NCBI GenBank assembly: GCA_017859785.1
Contig: JAFMMJ010000002.1
Span: forward strand, 1 to 64,000
Reading direction: 5' to 3'
Source: Ilumatobacteraceae bacterium
GTDB lineage: Bacteria > Actinomycetota > Acidimicrobiia > Acidimicrobiales > Ilumatobacteraceae
DNA: 64,000 bases
Made by a program: the position numbers and the translations under genes. Shown in pieces: positions 17,751-28,137 of this stretch. The notes beneath the pieces were generated by a model that had not been told where the DNA came from, did no database searches, and was given only the letters and a program-made list of their open reading frames with translations. Each line of letters starts with the position of its first letter. Position 1 is the first letter of the stretch.

Positions 17751-18575
17751 TCAGCAGGACTGGTAGGCGTAGACGAAGGTGTTCTCCGCTGGCGTCTGCA
17801 ACAGGGTCGAGAACCGCGAACCGTCGTCGTCGACCGCGCCCACGACCACTTCGATCTGATCGACGCGCCCGAAGGTGGATGGCACCGCGTAGGGGATCGG
17901 GAACCCGTCGGAGGTGTTCTCCGGCGAGCCCGCGAGGTCCGGCCCGAGGTAGCCGTGGAGGGCAGCGGTGCTCTGAACAGCGAGGGTCGCGGAGCGACGA
18001 CTCGCGGCGGCGCCTTGCACCATCGCCGCCCGGCGATGAGTGGGGGCGTCGAGCAGGCCGACCACGTGCTGGTAGGAGTGGGCGAGCATCGTCTCGAGCG
18101 CGTGGGACACGGCTCGTACATCGCGCACCTCGTCGTCGGTGCCCTGGACCGCGGCGAAGATCGGCTCAATGTAACGCGACATGACCCACTCGTTTGGGCA
18201 GGCGTGCTGCTCGCCACCCCCCGCCTCGATGATCTCTCCGAGAGCGCCGGCCGCGGCGACATGGTCGGAGATGAACCGCTCGATATAGGTCGCCTGAGCA
18301 GCGGAGAACATCCCGGCGTCGGCCATGGCCGAGAGGCCCGCGACCACCGTGTGCTCAAGGGACTGCATGGTGCGCATGAGCACCACATCGTCGACCACGC
18401 CGTCGGGAAGGGGCGTGCCCTCATCAGCGAGCCCGACCCGGCCCGGCGCTGTGTCGCCACCGAAGTCAGCGGCGCAGGCGGACAGCACCGCCCCACCGAG
18501 AAGTGTCACGCCTCCCGCTCGCAGGAGCGTCCGGCGGTCGAATCCATTAGGTCGTGCAACTCGAGAGTCGTTCAT
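17751..18575 (-). CDS. Tat-exported ferritin-like lipoprotein (DUF4439-like)
   Basis: A 274-residue protein with a Tat signal DRRTLLRAG (residues 13-21), a hydrophobic stretch and lipobox LSAC with Cys34, so it should be a surface lipoprotein. The body is a four-helix ferritin-like domain with Glu/His pairs in the first three helices (SLEHTVVAG, YIERFISDH, LETMLAHSYQH). The fourth helix, where a Glu-x-x-His pair is expected, reads AAASRRSATLAV and lacks it. Fourteen bases separate it from the upstream ferritin-like gene, so the two form an operon. Iron handling is plausible but unproven, and the site may be degenerate. Confidence 0.75.
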   Translation of the reverse strand: MNDSRVARPNGFDRRTLLRAGGVTLLGGAVLSACAADFGGDTAPGRVGLADEGTPLPDGVVDDVVLMRTMQSLEHTVVAGLSAMADAGMFSAAQATYIERFISDHVAAAGALGEIIEAGGGEQHACPNEWVMSRYIEPIFAAVQGTDDEVRDVRAVSHALETMLAHSYQHVVGLLDAPTHRRAAMVQGAAASRRSATLAVQSTAALHGYLGPDLAGSPENTSDGFPIPYAVPSTFGRVDQIEVVVGAVDDDGSRFSTLLQTPAENTFVYAYQSC

Positions 18576-18589
18576 CGTCGGTCTCCGAA

Positions 18590-19180
18590 TCAGGCGGGGA
18601 GGATGGGCTGGGCGTCGTTGACTAAGAGAGCGGTCAGATCGGTGCCGCGACCGGTGAGGTCAGCGAGCACCACGCAGTGCCGCGACTCGGCCGAGATGAT
18701 CGACGCCACCAGCTGCGACGCCGGACGGTGGGTCAGCAGACCGAGCACCTCGATGTGCGTGGCCGCTGCCGCGGACTCGAGGTCGTAGGCAGCCTCGGCG
18801 GCATCGGATGAGGAGAAGGCCCCGACGAGAGCATCGAAGACCTCGTCATTGCGGCTATCAGCCGAGAGGCCGGTGAGTCCGGCAATCGACTGCGCGTAGG
18901 CCTCGTGCTGCTCGCTCATCGCCTCCCAAATTGCTCCGGTCGCGCCGGCCGCCATCGCCGCGTCGTAGAGATCACGCGCGGTCAACTCGAGACGCTGAGC
19001 GAAGCGAAGGACGTCGAGCTCCGCGGCGGTGAAGTCGTTCTCGGCGGCGGAGACCTTCGAGGCGCCAGCGATCGCGGCTACGGCTCCGGCCAACCCGGCG
19101 ACGAGCATCGTTCGTCGGTCGCGGGCTCCGGTCTCAGTGGCCTCGTCCAGATTGTCAATTCCCCTGGGGGCGTCGTTCAC
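18590..19180 (-). CDS. Tat-exported ferritin-like protein
   Basis: A 196-residue protein from the GTG at 19180, chosen because AAAGGA stands at proper spacing before it. DRRTMLVAGLAGAVAAIAG (from residue 21) is a Tat signal ending near VSA-AEN (about residue 45) with no lipobox, so the product is secreted or anchored by the signal. Four helices carry ferritin-type ligands including RLELTARDLY, MSEQHEAY and SAESRHCVVL. It is the first gene of the two-gene ferritin-like operon. A role in extracytoplasmic iron or oxidative-stress handling is an inference. Confidence 0.75.
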   Translation of the reverse strand: MNDAPRGIDNLDEATETGARDRRTMLVAGLAGAVAAIAGASKVSAAENDFTAAELDVLRFAQRLELTARDLYDAAMAAGATGAIWEAMSEQHEAYAQSIAGLTGLSADSRNDEVFDALVGAFSSSDAAEAAYDLESAAAATHIEVLGLLTHRPASQLVASIISAESRHCVVLADLTGRGTDLTALLVNDAQPILPA

Positions 19181-19255
19181 GGGGAGGTCCTTTCGGTGGT
19201 CGTCGAGCGTCGGCTGCGGGCTCATTCTGCCCGACGGCCGGTGCGGCTCCACATT

Positions 19256-20698
19256 CTAGAAGTCGAGGGCCGAGAGGCCGGGAATCCACTCGCGTGATCG
19301 CTCGATCGCATCGCTCCAGCGATCGCGAAGCGAGCTCGGGCGCGACTCGATCACCTCGATGGGCTGCCACTCACCGTCGAGGTCGCGCACCGTGGGCCAG
19401 ACCCCGCCCGCGACCGCCGCGAGTCGGGCCGCGCCGAGCGTGGTCGCCTCCACCTGAGGGGAGACCTCCACCGGTCGACCGGTCGTATCGGCGAGCGCTT
19501 GGAGGAACGTCGGGTTGCGGCTCATCCCCCCGTCGACACGAAGTGAAGTGATGCGGATCCCGCTGTCGGCCTCCGCTGCCTCGACCAAGTCTGCGCCACG
19601 GTTCGCGACGCCCTCCAGGACCGCGCGAACCACATGGGTTCTCTCGCTGCCCCTCGTCAATCCGAGCAGCGTGCCACGCGCCCCGTAATCCCACGACGGG
19701 GTGCCGAGCCCGAGCGGGGCTGGCACGAAGACGACTCCAGCGGAATCTTCGCAGCCCGAAGCGAGGTCGTGGCTCTCGGCGCTCGTCGCGATCAGGCCGA
19801 GATCGTCGCGGAGCCAGTCGACGTTCGAACCGGCAGCGAGCATGACCGCCTCCAAACCCCACTCAAGCACCCCCCGCTCCGCCCAACCAACGATCGGGAA
19901 ACAGCCGTTCGCGGCTCGGCGAGCCTCAGCTGGTGCGTCGCCGCCGACGACCATGTCGAGCATCCCCCCGGTCCCGAACGTGATTTTGGCGATGCCCGGG
20001 CGCACACACGACTGTCCGATCATCGAGGCTTGCTGATCGCCGACGATGGCTCTGATCGGTGGTGACCCGGGAATCGCCTCGGCGAGTGCGAGCTCGCCAC
20101 AGGAGTCGAGAATGCTCGGGAGTGATTCAGGATCGAGACCGAAAATTCGACAGGCCGCCTCGTCCCATCCATCGCCCGTGAGTGAGTACAACCCGGTAAC
20201 CGCCGCGTTGGTGTGGTCGGTCACGTGCGCAGAGCCGGCGCTCAGCGTCCACGCGGCCCATGCGTCGATCGTGCCGATCAGCACCTCATCGGGACTGACC
20301 CCACTGCTCGAGATCAGGTGGGCGGCCTTGGTCGCGGTCTGGTTGGGCGCGATATCGATGCCGTGCTCGGCTCGAGCGGCGAGGCAGTCGCCGATCGTTC
20401 GCAAATCCTGCCAACCGAGTCCGGTCGCCACGGGTTCGCCAGTCGCTCGATGCCACACCACGGTGCTCGCCCGTTGCGCGGTGATCGCGACCGACTCGGG
20501 CGCGCCATGGCGCGACACGACCTCGCGGGCGCATGACAACAGGGTCGAGGCGAGCTCCGACGGGTCGAACTCGACCAGTCCCGGTGCTGGAGTCGCCGGC
20601 GGGAAGGCCGCCTGCACGACATCGACGATGACGCCGGGGCCGGCATCGACCGCGGCCGCTCGGATGCTCGAGGTGCCGATATCAATGACGAGGATCAT
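19256..20698 (-). CDS. FGGY-family carbohydrate kinase
   Basis: A 480-residue two-domain sugar kinase. The N-terminal phosphate loop reads VIDIGTSSIRAA, with WQDLRT in the acceptor region, GDQQASMIGQ mid-protein, and the C-terminal ATPase motif RVDGGMSRNPTFLQALADT. It is related to glycerol and xylulose kinases, but the substrate residues do not let me name the sugar; a true glycerol kinase lies elsewhere in the window. Its ATG overlaps the stop of the upstream membrane protein gene by four bases. Confidence 0.85.
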   Translation of the reverse strand: MILVIDIGTSSIRAAAVDAGPGVIVDVVQAAFPPATPAPGLVEFDPSELASTLLSCAREVVSRHGAPESVAITAQRASTVVWHRATGEPVATGLGWQDLRTIGDCLAARAEHGIDIAPNQTATKAAHLISSSGVSPDEVLIGTIDAWAAWTLSAGSAHVTDHTNAAVTGLYSLTGDGWDEAACRIFGLDPESLPSILDSCGELALAEAIPGSPPIRAIVGDQQASMIGQSCVRPGIAKITFGTGGMLDMVVGGDAPAEARRAANGCFPIVGWAERGVLEWGLEAVMLAAGSNVDWLRDDLGLIATSAESHDLASGCEDSAGVVFVPAPLGLGTPSWDYGARGTLLGLTRGSERTHVVRAVLEGVANRGADLVEAAEADSGIRITSLRVDGGMSRNPTFLQALADTTGRPVEVSPQVEATTLGAARLAAVAGGVWPTVRDLDGEWQPIEVIESRPSSLRDRWSDAIERSREWIPGLSALDF

Positions 20699-21120
20699 CG
20701 GCCGTGGCGCTCGTGTGACGGGAGAAGGCCCTTGGCTCGGAGCCGCCCACCGAGAAACCCGCCGAGCAGGCCGGCCCCGAGCACGACCGTCAACTGGAAC
20801 ACAATGTTGAACCAGTTGACCTCGTCACCGGTGAGCAGTTCAACCAGCACGAGCACCGCCTGAGCGAGGAGGTAGGTGGCACCGGCTGCCACGAGGCCGT
20901 GCATGAGGGGCATGCCGACCCGCTGCACCCAAGCCGCGCAACCACCACCGACAACGAAACCACCGATGAACACGAGGTAGAGCACCGGTACGACGCCCGG
21001 TGCCGCGGAGTCGGCAACCAGTCGCGCGATCACCGCCGCCGGAACAGCGAATACGAGCGACACGGAGCCTCCCGCGCGGAGGGCCCCGATATCCCAACGT
21101 CGCGCTGGTGTCTCGGACAT
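20695..21120 (-). CDS. Four-helix membrane protein of unknown function
   Basis: A 141-residue protein with four hydrophobic segments (SLVFAVPAAVIARLV, VPVLYLVFIGGFVVGGGCAAW, MHGLVAAGATYLLAQAVLVL, IVFQLTVVLGAGLLGGFLGG). It starts at the ATG at 21120, and its stop overlaps the FGGY kinase start, so the two are cotranscribed. I recognise no function. The gene is divergent from the Fur-family regulator. Confidence 0.7.
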   Translation of the reverse strand: MSETPARRWDIGALRAGGSVSLVFAVPAAVIARLVADSAAPGVVPVLYLVFIGGFVVGGGCAAWVQRVGMPLMHGLVAAGATYLLAQAVLVLVELLTGDEVNWFNIVFQLTVVLGAGLLGGFLGGRLRAKGLLPSHERHGR

Positions 21121-21183
21121 GAGGGGAATGTAGGCCGCGGTGACGGGCTCACGCCTGTTCGTCCACTTTTCACGGAAAGTTTG

Positions 21184-21200
21184 TCTGCACATCTTGCAGA
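21184..21200. promoter_or_regulatory. Candidate operator of the Fur/PerR-type regulator
   Basis: A perfect inverted repeat TCTGCA-N5-TGCAGA lies 30 bases upstream of the regulator's GTG in an AT-richer spacer. Autoregulation is usual for Fur-family proteins next to katG, so this is the best candidate for its binding site. The assignment rests on position and symmetry only. Confidence 0.5.
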
Positions 21201-21229
21201 TTGGCTTATGCGTCGCCTACGTTCACGGC

Positions 21230-23882
<2,653 letters not shown>

Positions 23883-23904
23883 CCGAACCGAAGTGACTGA
23901 CGCG

Positions 23905-23966
23905 AACCGGGTCGGGTCGTCTCCGCGGGTTTATCCCGCGGGACCCGGCCCGGTTCCGTCGTTTTC
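23905..23966 (+). terminator. Rho-independent terminator after katG
   Basis: A long hairpin has outer arms starting AACCGGG (23905) and ending CCCGGTT (23955), an inner CCGCGGG/CCCGCGG stem and a TTTAT loop. It is followed by GTCGTTTTC. It should end the fur-katG transcript. Confidence 0.85.
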
Positions 23967-23997
23967 ATGCTGCTGCGATCGCTCGGATACATGACTG

Positions 23998-24420
23998 ATG
24001 GCTGACCTTGCAGGCTCTCGGTCACTCGACAATCTCCGGGCCGCGTTCTCCCTTGAGGCGCAGTCGAACCGCCGCTATCTGTGGTTCGCTCAGCAGGCCG
24101 ATGTCGAGGGCCTACCGGAGGTGGCGGAGTTGTTCCGGTCGATCGCAGAGTCGGAGACCGGACACGCGATCGGACACCTCGAGTTCCTCGCCGACTCCGG
24201 TGACCCGGCAACCGGTGCGCCGATCGGGTCGAGTCGAGACAACCTTCGGTCGGCGATGCTGAGCGAGCAGCGTGAGGCGCAGGAGATCTACCGGGGCTTC
24301 GCCGACTCGGCGCGCGCTGAGGGTTTCGAGGATCTCGCCGAGTGGTTCGAACTGGTCGGGGCCGCCGAGGCCCGGCACGCCGAGCGCTTCCGCGCTGTAC
24401 TCGATCGACTCGAGGGGTGA
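23998..24420 (+). CDS. Rubrerythrin-type di-iron protein (no rubredoxin domain)
   Basis: A 140-residue four-helix protein of the rubrerythrin domain class. Ligand motifs are FSLEAQSNRRYLWFA, ESETGHAIGH, LSEQREAQEIY and AAEARHAERF, so a di-iron site is likely intact. Rubrerythrins reduce H2O2 with electrons from a redox partner. The classic C-terminal rubredoxin is absent, so an external donor is needed; the Fe-S protein encoded 49 bases downstream is the obvious candidate. It lies just beyond the katG terminator. Confidence 0.88.
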   Translation: MADLAGSRSLDNLRAAFSLEAQSNRRYLWFAQQADVEGLPEVAELFRSIAESETGHAIGHLEFLADSGDPATGAPIGSSRDNLRSAMLSEQREAQEIYRGFADSARAEGFEDLAEWFELVGAAEARHAERFRAVLDRLEG

Positions 24421-24469
24421 CCGCAACTCACTCGGTGGGCATTCACCGGCCGCCTAGGGTCGTCGTGAG

Positions 24470-25720
24470 ATGAGCGGCTCGAACTCGACCACCGACTTCG
24501 GTGAGCACTCGGCTCGAATCGAGTTGGCTCGCTGCCTCGATGTGTGCCTCGACTGTCGACAGTGCGTCGAGATGTGTGGCGTCTTTCCTGCCACGATCGA
24601 ACTCGTCGAGGAACGGCCGGGCAGCGACGCGGGTCTGCTCACCCCACTTGATCAGGACCAGATCATCTCGCTCTGCTCCCACTGCGACCTCTGTCGTGAC
24701 GGGTGCCCACATCGCCCTGGGATCGGAACCGCAGCGGTCGATCTCCCCGCGGCTGTCGAGGCGCTTCGGTTCTCCCTCCAGCGATCGGGTCGAGTTGGGT
24801 GGCGCGCTGGATTCGTCGGTCGGGTGCTCGCTTCGGATCGAACTCTGCGGTTGACCCGTTGGCTTCGGCGCCCCGTCAACTGGCTGCTCCGTGGGCGCGA
24901 TGGTGGCGTCGGTCGGCGCGCCCTGTCCCTCATCTTTGGCCTCACCCGTGCTCGGCCGCTTCCGGTGCTCGCCGACGAGTCCTTCGCCCACTGGTTCTCC
25001 CGTCGGCGCGCGTCGGGTGATGCAACTCAGCATTCAGTCGTGATCGTGCCGACCTGTCTGGTTGACCAGTTCGCTCCGGAGGTCGGACGCGAGTCAGTGC
25101 GCGCGCTCGAGGGAGGCGGTGCCGCTTGCGCTCTCGCCGGGGTCACCTGTTGCGGGGGAGGGCTCCTCGAATCAGGTCAGATCGACCGGTTCCTCCGGCT
25201 CGCCGAGCGGAACTCGCAGGTGCTGTCTGAATCCGACGGCCCCATCGTCGTGTTGCAGCCGAGTTGCCTCGAGGTGCTCCGGTCGGACTACCCGCGACTT
25301 CTCGGCTCATCGGCTGATGGGCTCGCGGCGCGAGTTCGCGGCGTGGTCGAGCACCTCGATGTCACGGTGCCCGATGCCGGTGCGCGCGCATCGTCCTTGC
25401 TGCCGGTCGCGATCGGTCTCATCGGGTCGCCTCGCGGGCGCGCGACGGGGGAGGACGAACGGCTCGCGGCTCGCCTTGAACGCAGGGGCGTGCGAGTGGT
25501 CCACATCGAAACTGGATCGCTCGGGGAAGGGCCGGGCGCGCTTACTGAGGCGCGCGATGCGGCGGAGTCGTTCGTCGCGCCATCGGATGTTCCTGACGAT
25601 CTTCCGCTCTTTGGCTCGAGCGTCATCATCAACCGGATGTTCCAGGAGCGCCTCGGTCGACCGGTTGAGCCTGCTCAGGCGCTTTTGGCGGTGCTCGCCA
25701 CAGATGAGGCGAATGGCTGA
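24470..25720 (+). CDS. Fe-S oxidoreductase, GlpC/HdrD-like
   Basis: A 416-residue protein. The N-terminal third has two 4Fe-4S Cys clusters (CLDVCLDCRQCVEMC and CSHCDLCRDGCPH, about residues 22-82). The C-terminal part has CCG-type domain remnants (VPTCLVDQF, GVTCCGGG, LQPSCLEVLRSDY), as in GlpC and heterodisulfide reductase subunits. In many bacteria a gene like this follows a rubrerythrin and precedes a DUF3501 gene; here the first two are present and DUF3501 is not. It probably passes electrons to the rubrerythrin. The native donor is unknown. Confidence 0.82.
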   Translation: MSGSNSTTDFGEHSARIELARCLDVCLDCRQCVEMCGVFPATIELVEERPGSDAGLLTPLDQDQIISLCSHCDLCRDGCPHRPGIGTAAVDLPAAVEALRFSLQRSGRVGWRAGFVGRVLASDRTLRLTRWLRRPVNWLLRGRDGGVGRRALSLIFGLTRARPLPVLADESFAHWFSRRRASGDATQHSVVIVPTCLVDQFAPEVGRESVRALEGGGAACALAGVTCCGGGLLESGQIDRFLRLAERNSQVLSESDGPIVVLQPSCLEVLRSDYPRLLGSSADGLAARVRGVVEHLDVTVPDAGARASSLLPVAIGLIGSPRGRATGEDERLAARLERRGVRVVHIETGSLGEGPGALTEARDAAESFVAPSDVPDDLPLFGSSVIINRMFQERLGRPVEPAQALLAVLATDEANG

Positions 25721-25764
25721 GGCGCTTCCGGCAGTTCCGAATAGCCAACGCCCTGTCGCTCTGG

Positions 25765-25789
25765 GCGATCACAGCAACTGTGTGATCGC
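25765..25789. promoter_or_regulatory. Perfect 9-bp inverted repeat upstream of whiB
   Basis: GCGATCACA (25765-25773) and TGTGATCGC (25781-25789) are exact complements around a 7-base spacer. A further partial copy of the right arm (TGTGAGCGATC) follows at once. It lies about 90 bases before the WhiB start and 45 after the upstream stop. No T-run follows, so an operator is more likely than a terminator. Confidence 0.45.
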
Positions 25790-25877
25790 TGTGAGCGATC
25801 GTGGGTCCGCGCCTCTGGAATCGGGCCGAAAGTCGTTCTATTGTCGGGATCTCGCAGGAGACCAGGGGGGCTTCACG

Positions 25878-26117
25878 TTGGCGAACCACGAACTGGAATG
25901 GCGGATGTTGGGGGCGTGTCGAGGACTCGACGCCTCGCTCTTCTATCCCGATGAGGACGACACAGCCGATGAGGCGAAGTTGGTCTGCGAGCACTGCTCG
26001 GTTCGCGTCGCTTGCCTCGACTACGCCCTCGCCAACCGGGAGAAGGTCGGTGTTTGGGGCGGCGCCACCGAGCGCGAACGTCGACGCCTCCTGCGTCAGC
26101 GTCGCCGCACCGCCTAA
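25878..26117 (+). CDS. WhiB-family Fe-S transcription factor
   Basis: A 79-residue WhiB-like protein with the four cluster-binding Cys at 14, 37, 40 and 46 (GACRG; VCEHC; ACLDYAL), the GVWGG turn and a basic tail (RRRLLRQRRRTA) for DNA binding. WhiB proteins bind a 4Fe-4S cluster sensitive to O2 or NO and act with the primary sigma factor. The likely start is a TTG preceded by GGGGGG seven bases upstream; in-frame GTG codons exist further 5' but the conserved region begins here. Its place after katG, rubrerythrin and Fe-S genes suggests redox control. The specific WhiB subtype cannot be named. Confidence 0.9.
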   Translation: MANHELEWRMLGACRGLDASLFYPDEDDTADEAKLVCEHCSVRVACLDYALANREKVGVWGGATERERRRLLRQRRRTA

Positions 26118-26160
26118 CGCGCCTGAGCCGCGACGCGGCGACACCCCTAACCTGCACGCG

Positions 26161-27222
26161 ATGGGATCAACCGACCCGCTCACCGAACACGGCGGCTGGC
26201 CCGCGCTCATCGGTGCCCTGCTCGCTCGTCAACACCTCACCGCGACTCAAGCCCGCGACGCGATGACCACGATCTTGAGCGGGAACGCCACCCCGGCGCA
26301 GCTCGTCGGGTTCGTCGTCGCGCTGCGGTCGAAGGGGGAGACGGCCGAGGAACTGTCTGGCCTCCTTGACGCGGTGCTGTCCGAGGCCGAGGTTGTCCCA
26401 CTTGACGACGCCATCCTCGATCGCGCGGTCGACATCGTCGGCACCGGAGGCGACCGCTCCCACTCGATCAACATCTCGACGATGGCTGGCCTGGTCACCG
26501 CCGCCGCTGGCATTCCAGTCTGCAAACACGGCGCCCGCGCCGCCTCGTCGAAATGCGGGACCGCTGACGTGCTCGAAGCCCTCGGCGTGGCCGTCGAACT
26601 CGGGCCCGTCGAGGTGGCCGCATGCGTCGCCGATGTGGGTTTCGGATTCTGCTTCGCACCTCGATTTCATCCGGCGTTCCGATTCGCGGCTCCCGCCCGA
26701 CGCGAGATCGGTATCCCGACTGTCTTCAACTTGCTCGGACCGATGGCGAATCCGGGCCGTGTGCGTCGCCAGGTGATCGGCGTGGCCGACCCGAGCTTCG
26801 CCGACCGAATGGTCGAGACCCTCGCCACCCACGGCTCCACCCATGCCTGGGTGGTCCATGGAGGCGGTCTCGACGAGCTGAGCACCACCGGCCCATCGGA
26901 GGTGATCGAGCTGCGCGACGGCGTCCAGCGCCGCCTGACCGTGGATCCGGTCGCGCTCGGCCTGGCGAGGGTGACTGATGACGACCTCCGCGGAGGCGAC
27001 CCTGAGCACAACGCCGACGTGGTTCGCCGGGTGCTCGGTGGTGAGCACGGCCCCCACCGAGAGATCGTGCTGCTGAACGCGGCAGCGGCGCTCACCGTGG
27101 GTGGAGCTGTCGACGGGCTCGCCGAGGGAATCGAACTCGCGGCGGCAGCGATCGACGACGGCCGAGCCACGGACCTCCTGGAACGTCTCAAGCGACGCTC
27201 AAGCGAGCTCGCGAATGGGTGA
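26161..27222 (+). CDS. trpD: TrpD-family phosphoribosyltransferase (anthranilate PRT-like)
   Basis: A 353-residue enzyme of the nucleoside-phosphorylase/TrpD fold. GTGGD (residues 94-98), the NISTMAGL segment and GPMANPG are standard. The anthranilate pocket motif, normally KHGNR, reads KHGAR (Ala125 in place of Asn), and a Tyr of the M. tuberculosis enzyme's pocket aligns with Phe173, while the key Arg (Arg180) is kept. No other trp gene is adjacent. It is most likely the tryptophan-pathway enzyme, but an altered acceptor is possible. Confidence 0.82.
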   Translation: MGSTDPLTEHGGWPALIGALLARQHLTATQARDAMTTILSGNATPAQLVGFVVALRSKGETAEELSGLLDAVLSEAEVVPLDDAILDRAVDIVGTGGDRSHSINISTMAGLVTAAAGIPVCKHGARAASSKCGTADVLEALGVAVELGPVEVAACVADVGFGFCFAPRFHPAFRFAAPARREIGIPTVFNLLGPMANPGRVRRQVIGVADPSFADRMVETLATHGSTHAWVVHGGGLDELSTTGPSEVIELRDGVQRRLTVDPVALGLARVTDDDLRGGDPEHNADVVRRVLGGEHGPHREIVLLNAAAALTVGGAVDGLAEGIELAAAAIDDGRATDLLERLKRRSSELANG

Positions 27223-27252
27223 GTTCGCCCGAGCAGATCTGAGGGGCGTTTC

Positions 27253-28104
27253 ATGACTGCGGTCTCCGCACCGGCCTCGTCAGCGAACCTCGGGCCGGGA
27301 TTCGACGTGCTCGGGCTCGCGTTGTCGCGACGCACCGTCGTTGGCACTGGGTCTGCGCCAGCGGCGGGCAGAGAGTTGGAGGAGTCCCATCCAGCGGTGG
27401 TCGCCCACCGGGCCGCTGGTGGCAGCGGCTTGCTGTGGGGCGTGGGTGGCATCCCGATGGGTCGCGGTCTTGGCTACAGCGGCGCGGTGCGGGTCGCTGG
27501 GGCCATGCTCGCCCATGTGGAACGCAACGGGGTGGCGGCAGCGGCCGACCATGACACCCGAGTCGAGGTTCTCCGCCTCACCGCGGAGCTCGAGGGCCAT
27601 CCCGACAACGTCGCGGCTTCGGTGTTCGGAGGCATGGTGATCGCCGACGGCGACCTCGTCAGCCCAGCATCGGTCGACCTTGGCCTCAGCGTCGTCGTTT
27701 GGGTTCCGGCTGCCGACTCGACCTCCACCGATCGCTCCCGAGCCACTCTTCCCACCGTCGTCAACCGACCCGACGCGGTGTTCAACATGGCGCGGGTCGC
27801 CACGCTGATCACCGCGGTGGCAGCAGGAGACCTTGGACTACTGCGTCGCTCAGTCGCCGATCGACTCCACCAAGACATCCGCTTCGCGGCGGCGCCAGCA
27901 TCGGCGCAAGCGGCGACCGCGATGGAGTCGATTCCCGGTGTGCATGGTGTGTGGCTGTCCGGCTCGGGTCCGACGGTTGCTGGTTGGGTCAAGGCAGACG
28001 AGCTCGACCAGGTCGTCGCCGCCGTGCGGGACGCGACCGGAGCGTCCGCTGATCAGGTCCTTGGCCTCGCGGTCGACCGCGAGGGTGTGCGCGTCGACCC
28101 CTAG
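27253..28104 (+). CDS. thrB: Homoserine kinase-like GHMP kinase
   Basis: A 283-residue GHMP kinase. The N-terminal APASSANLGPGFDVLGLAL segment is typical of homoserine kinase. The phosphate-binding loop reads MGRGLGYSGAVRVAGA, where GLGSSAA is usual, so the first Ser is Tyr. LEGHPDNVAASVFGG and the C-terminal WLSGSGPTVAG motif are normal. It would phosphorylate homoserine in threonine synthesis. It follows trpD by 30 bases; no thrC or hom is beside it. Confidence 0.82.
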   Translation: MTAVSAPASSANLGPGFDVLGLALSRRTVVGTGSAPAAGRELEESHPAVVAHRAAGGSGLLWGVGGIPMGRGLGYSGAVRVAGAMLAHVERNGVAAAADHDTRVEVLRLTAELEGHPDNVAASVFGGMVIADGDLVSPASVDLGLSVVVWVPAADSTSTDRSRATLPTVVNRPDAVFNMARVATLITAVAAGDLGLLRRSVADRLHQDIRFAAAPASAQAATAMESIPGVHGVWLSGSGPTVAGWVKADELDQVVAAVRDATGASADQVLGLAVDREGVRVDP

Positions 28105-28137
28105 AGCGGAGACCCGCTCAACGGTTACGCGCTCTAG
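28101..28137. terminator. Nested inverted repeat between convergent genes
   Basis: An outer perfect repeat CTAGAGCG (28101-28108) / CGCTCTAG (28130-28137) contains the TAG stop codon of both convergent genes in its arms. Its left half also forms a tighter hairpin GAGCGG-AGAC-CCGCTC (28104-28119). No T-run is present, so terminator function is uncertain. Confidence 0.35.
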
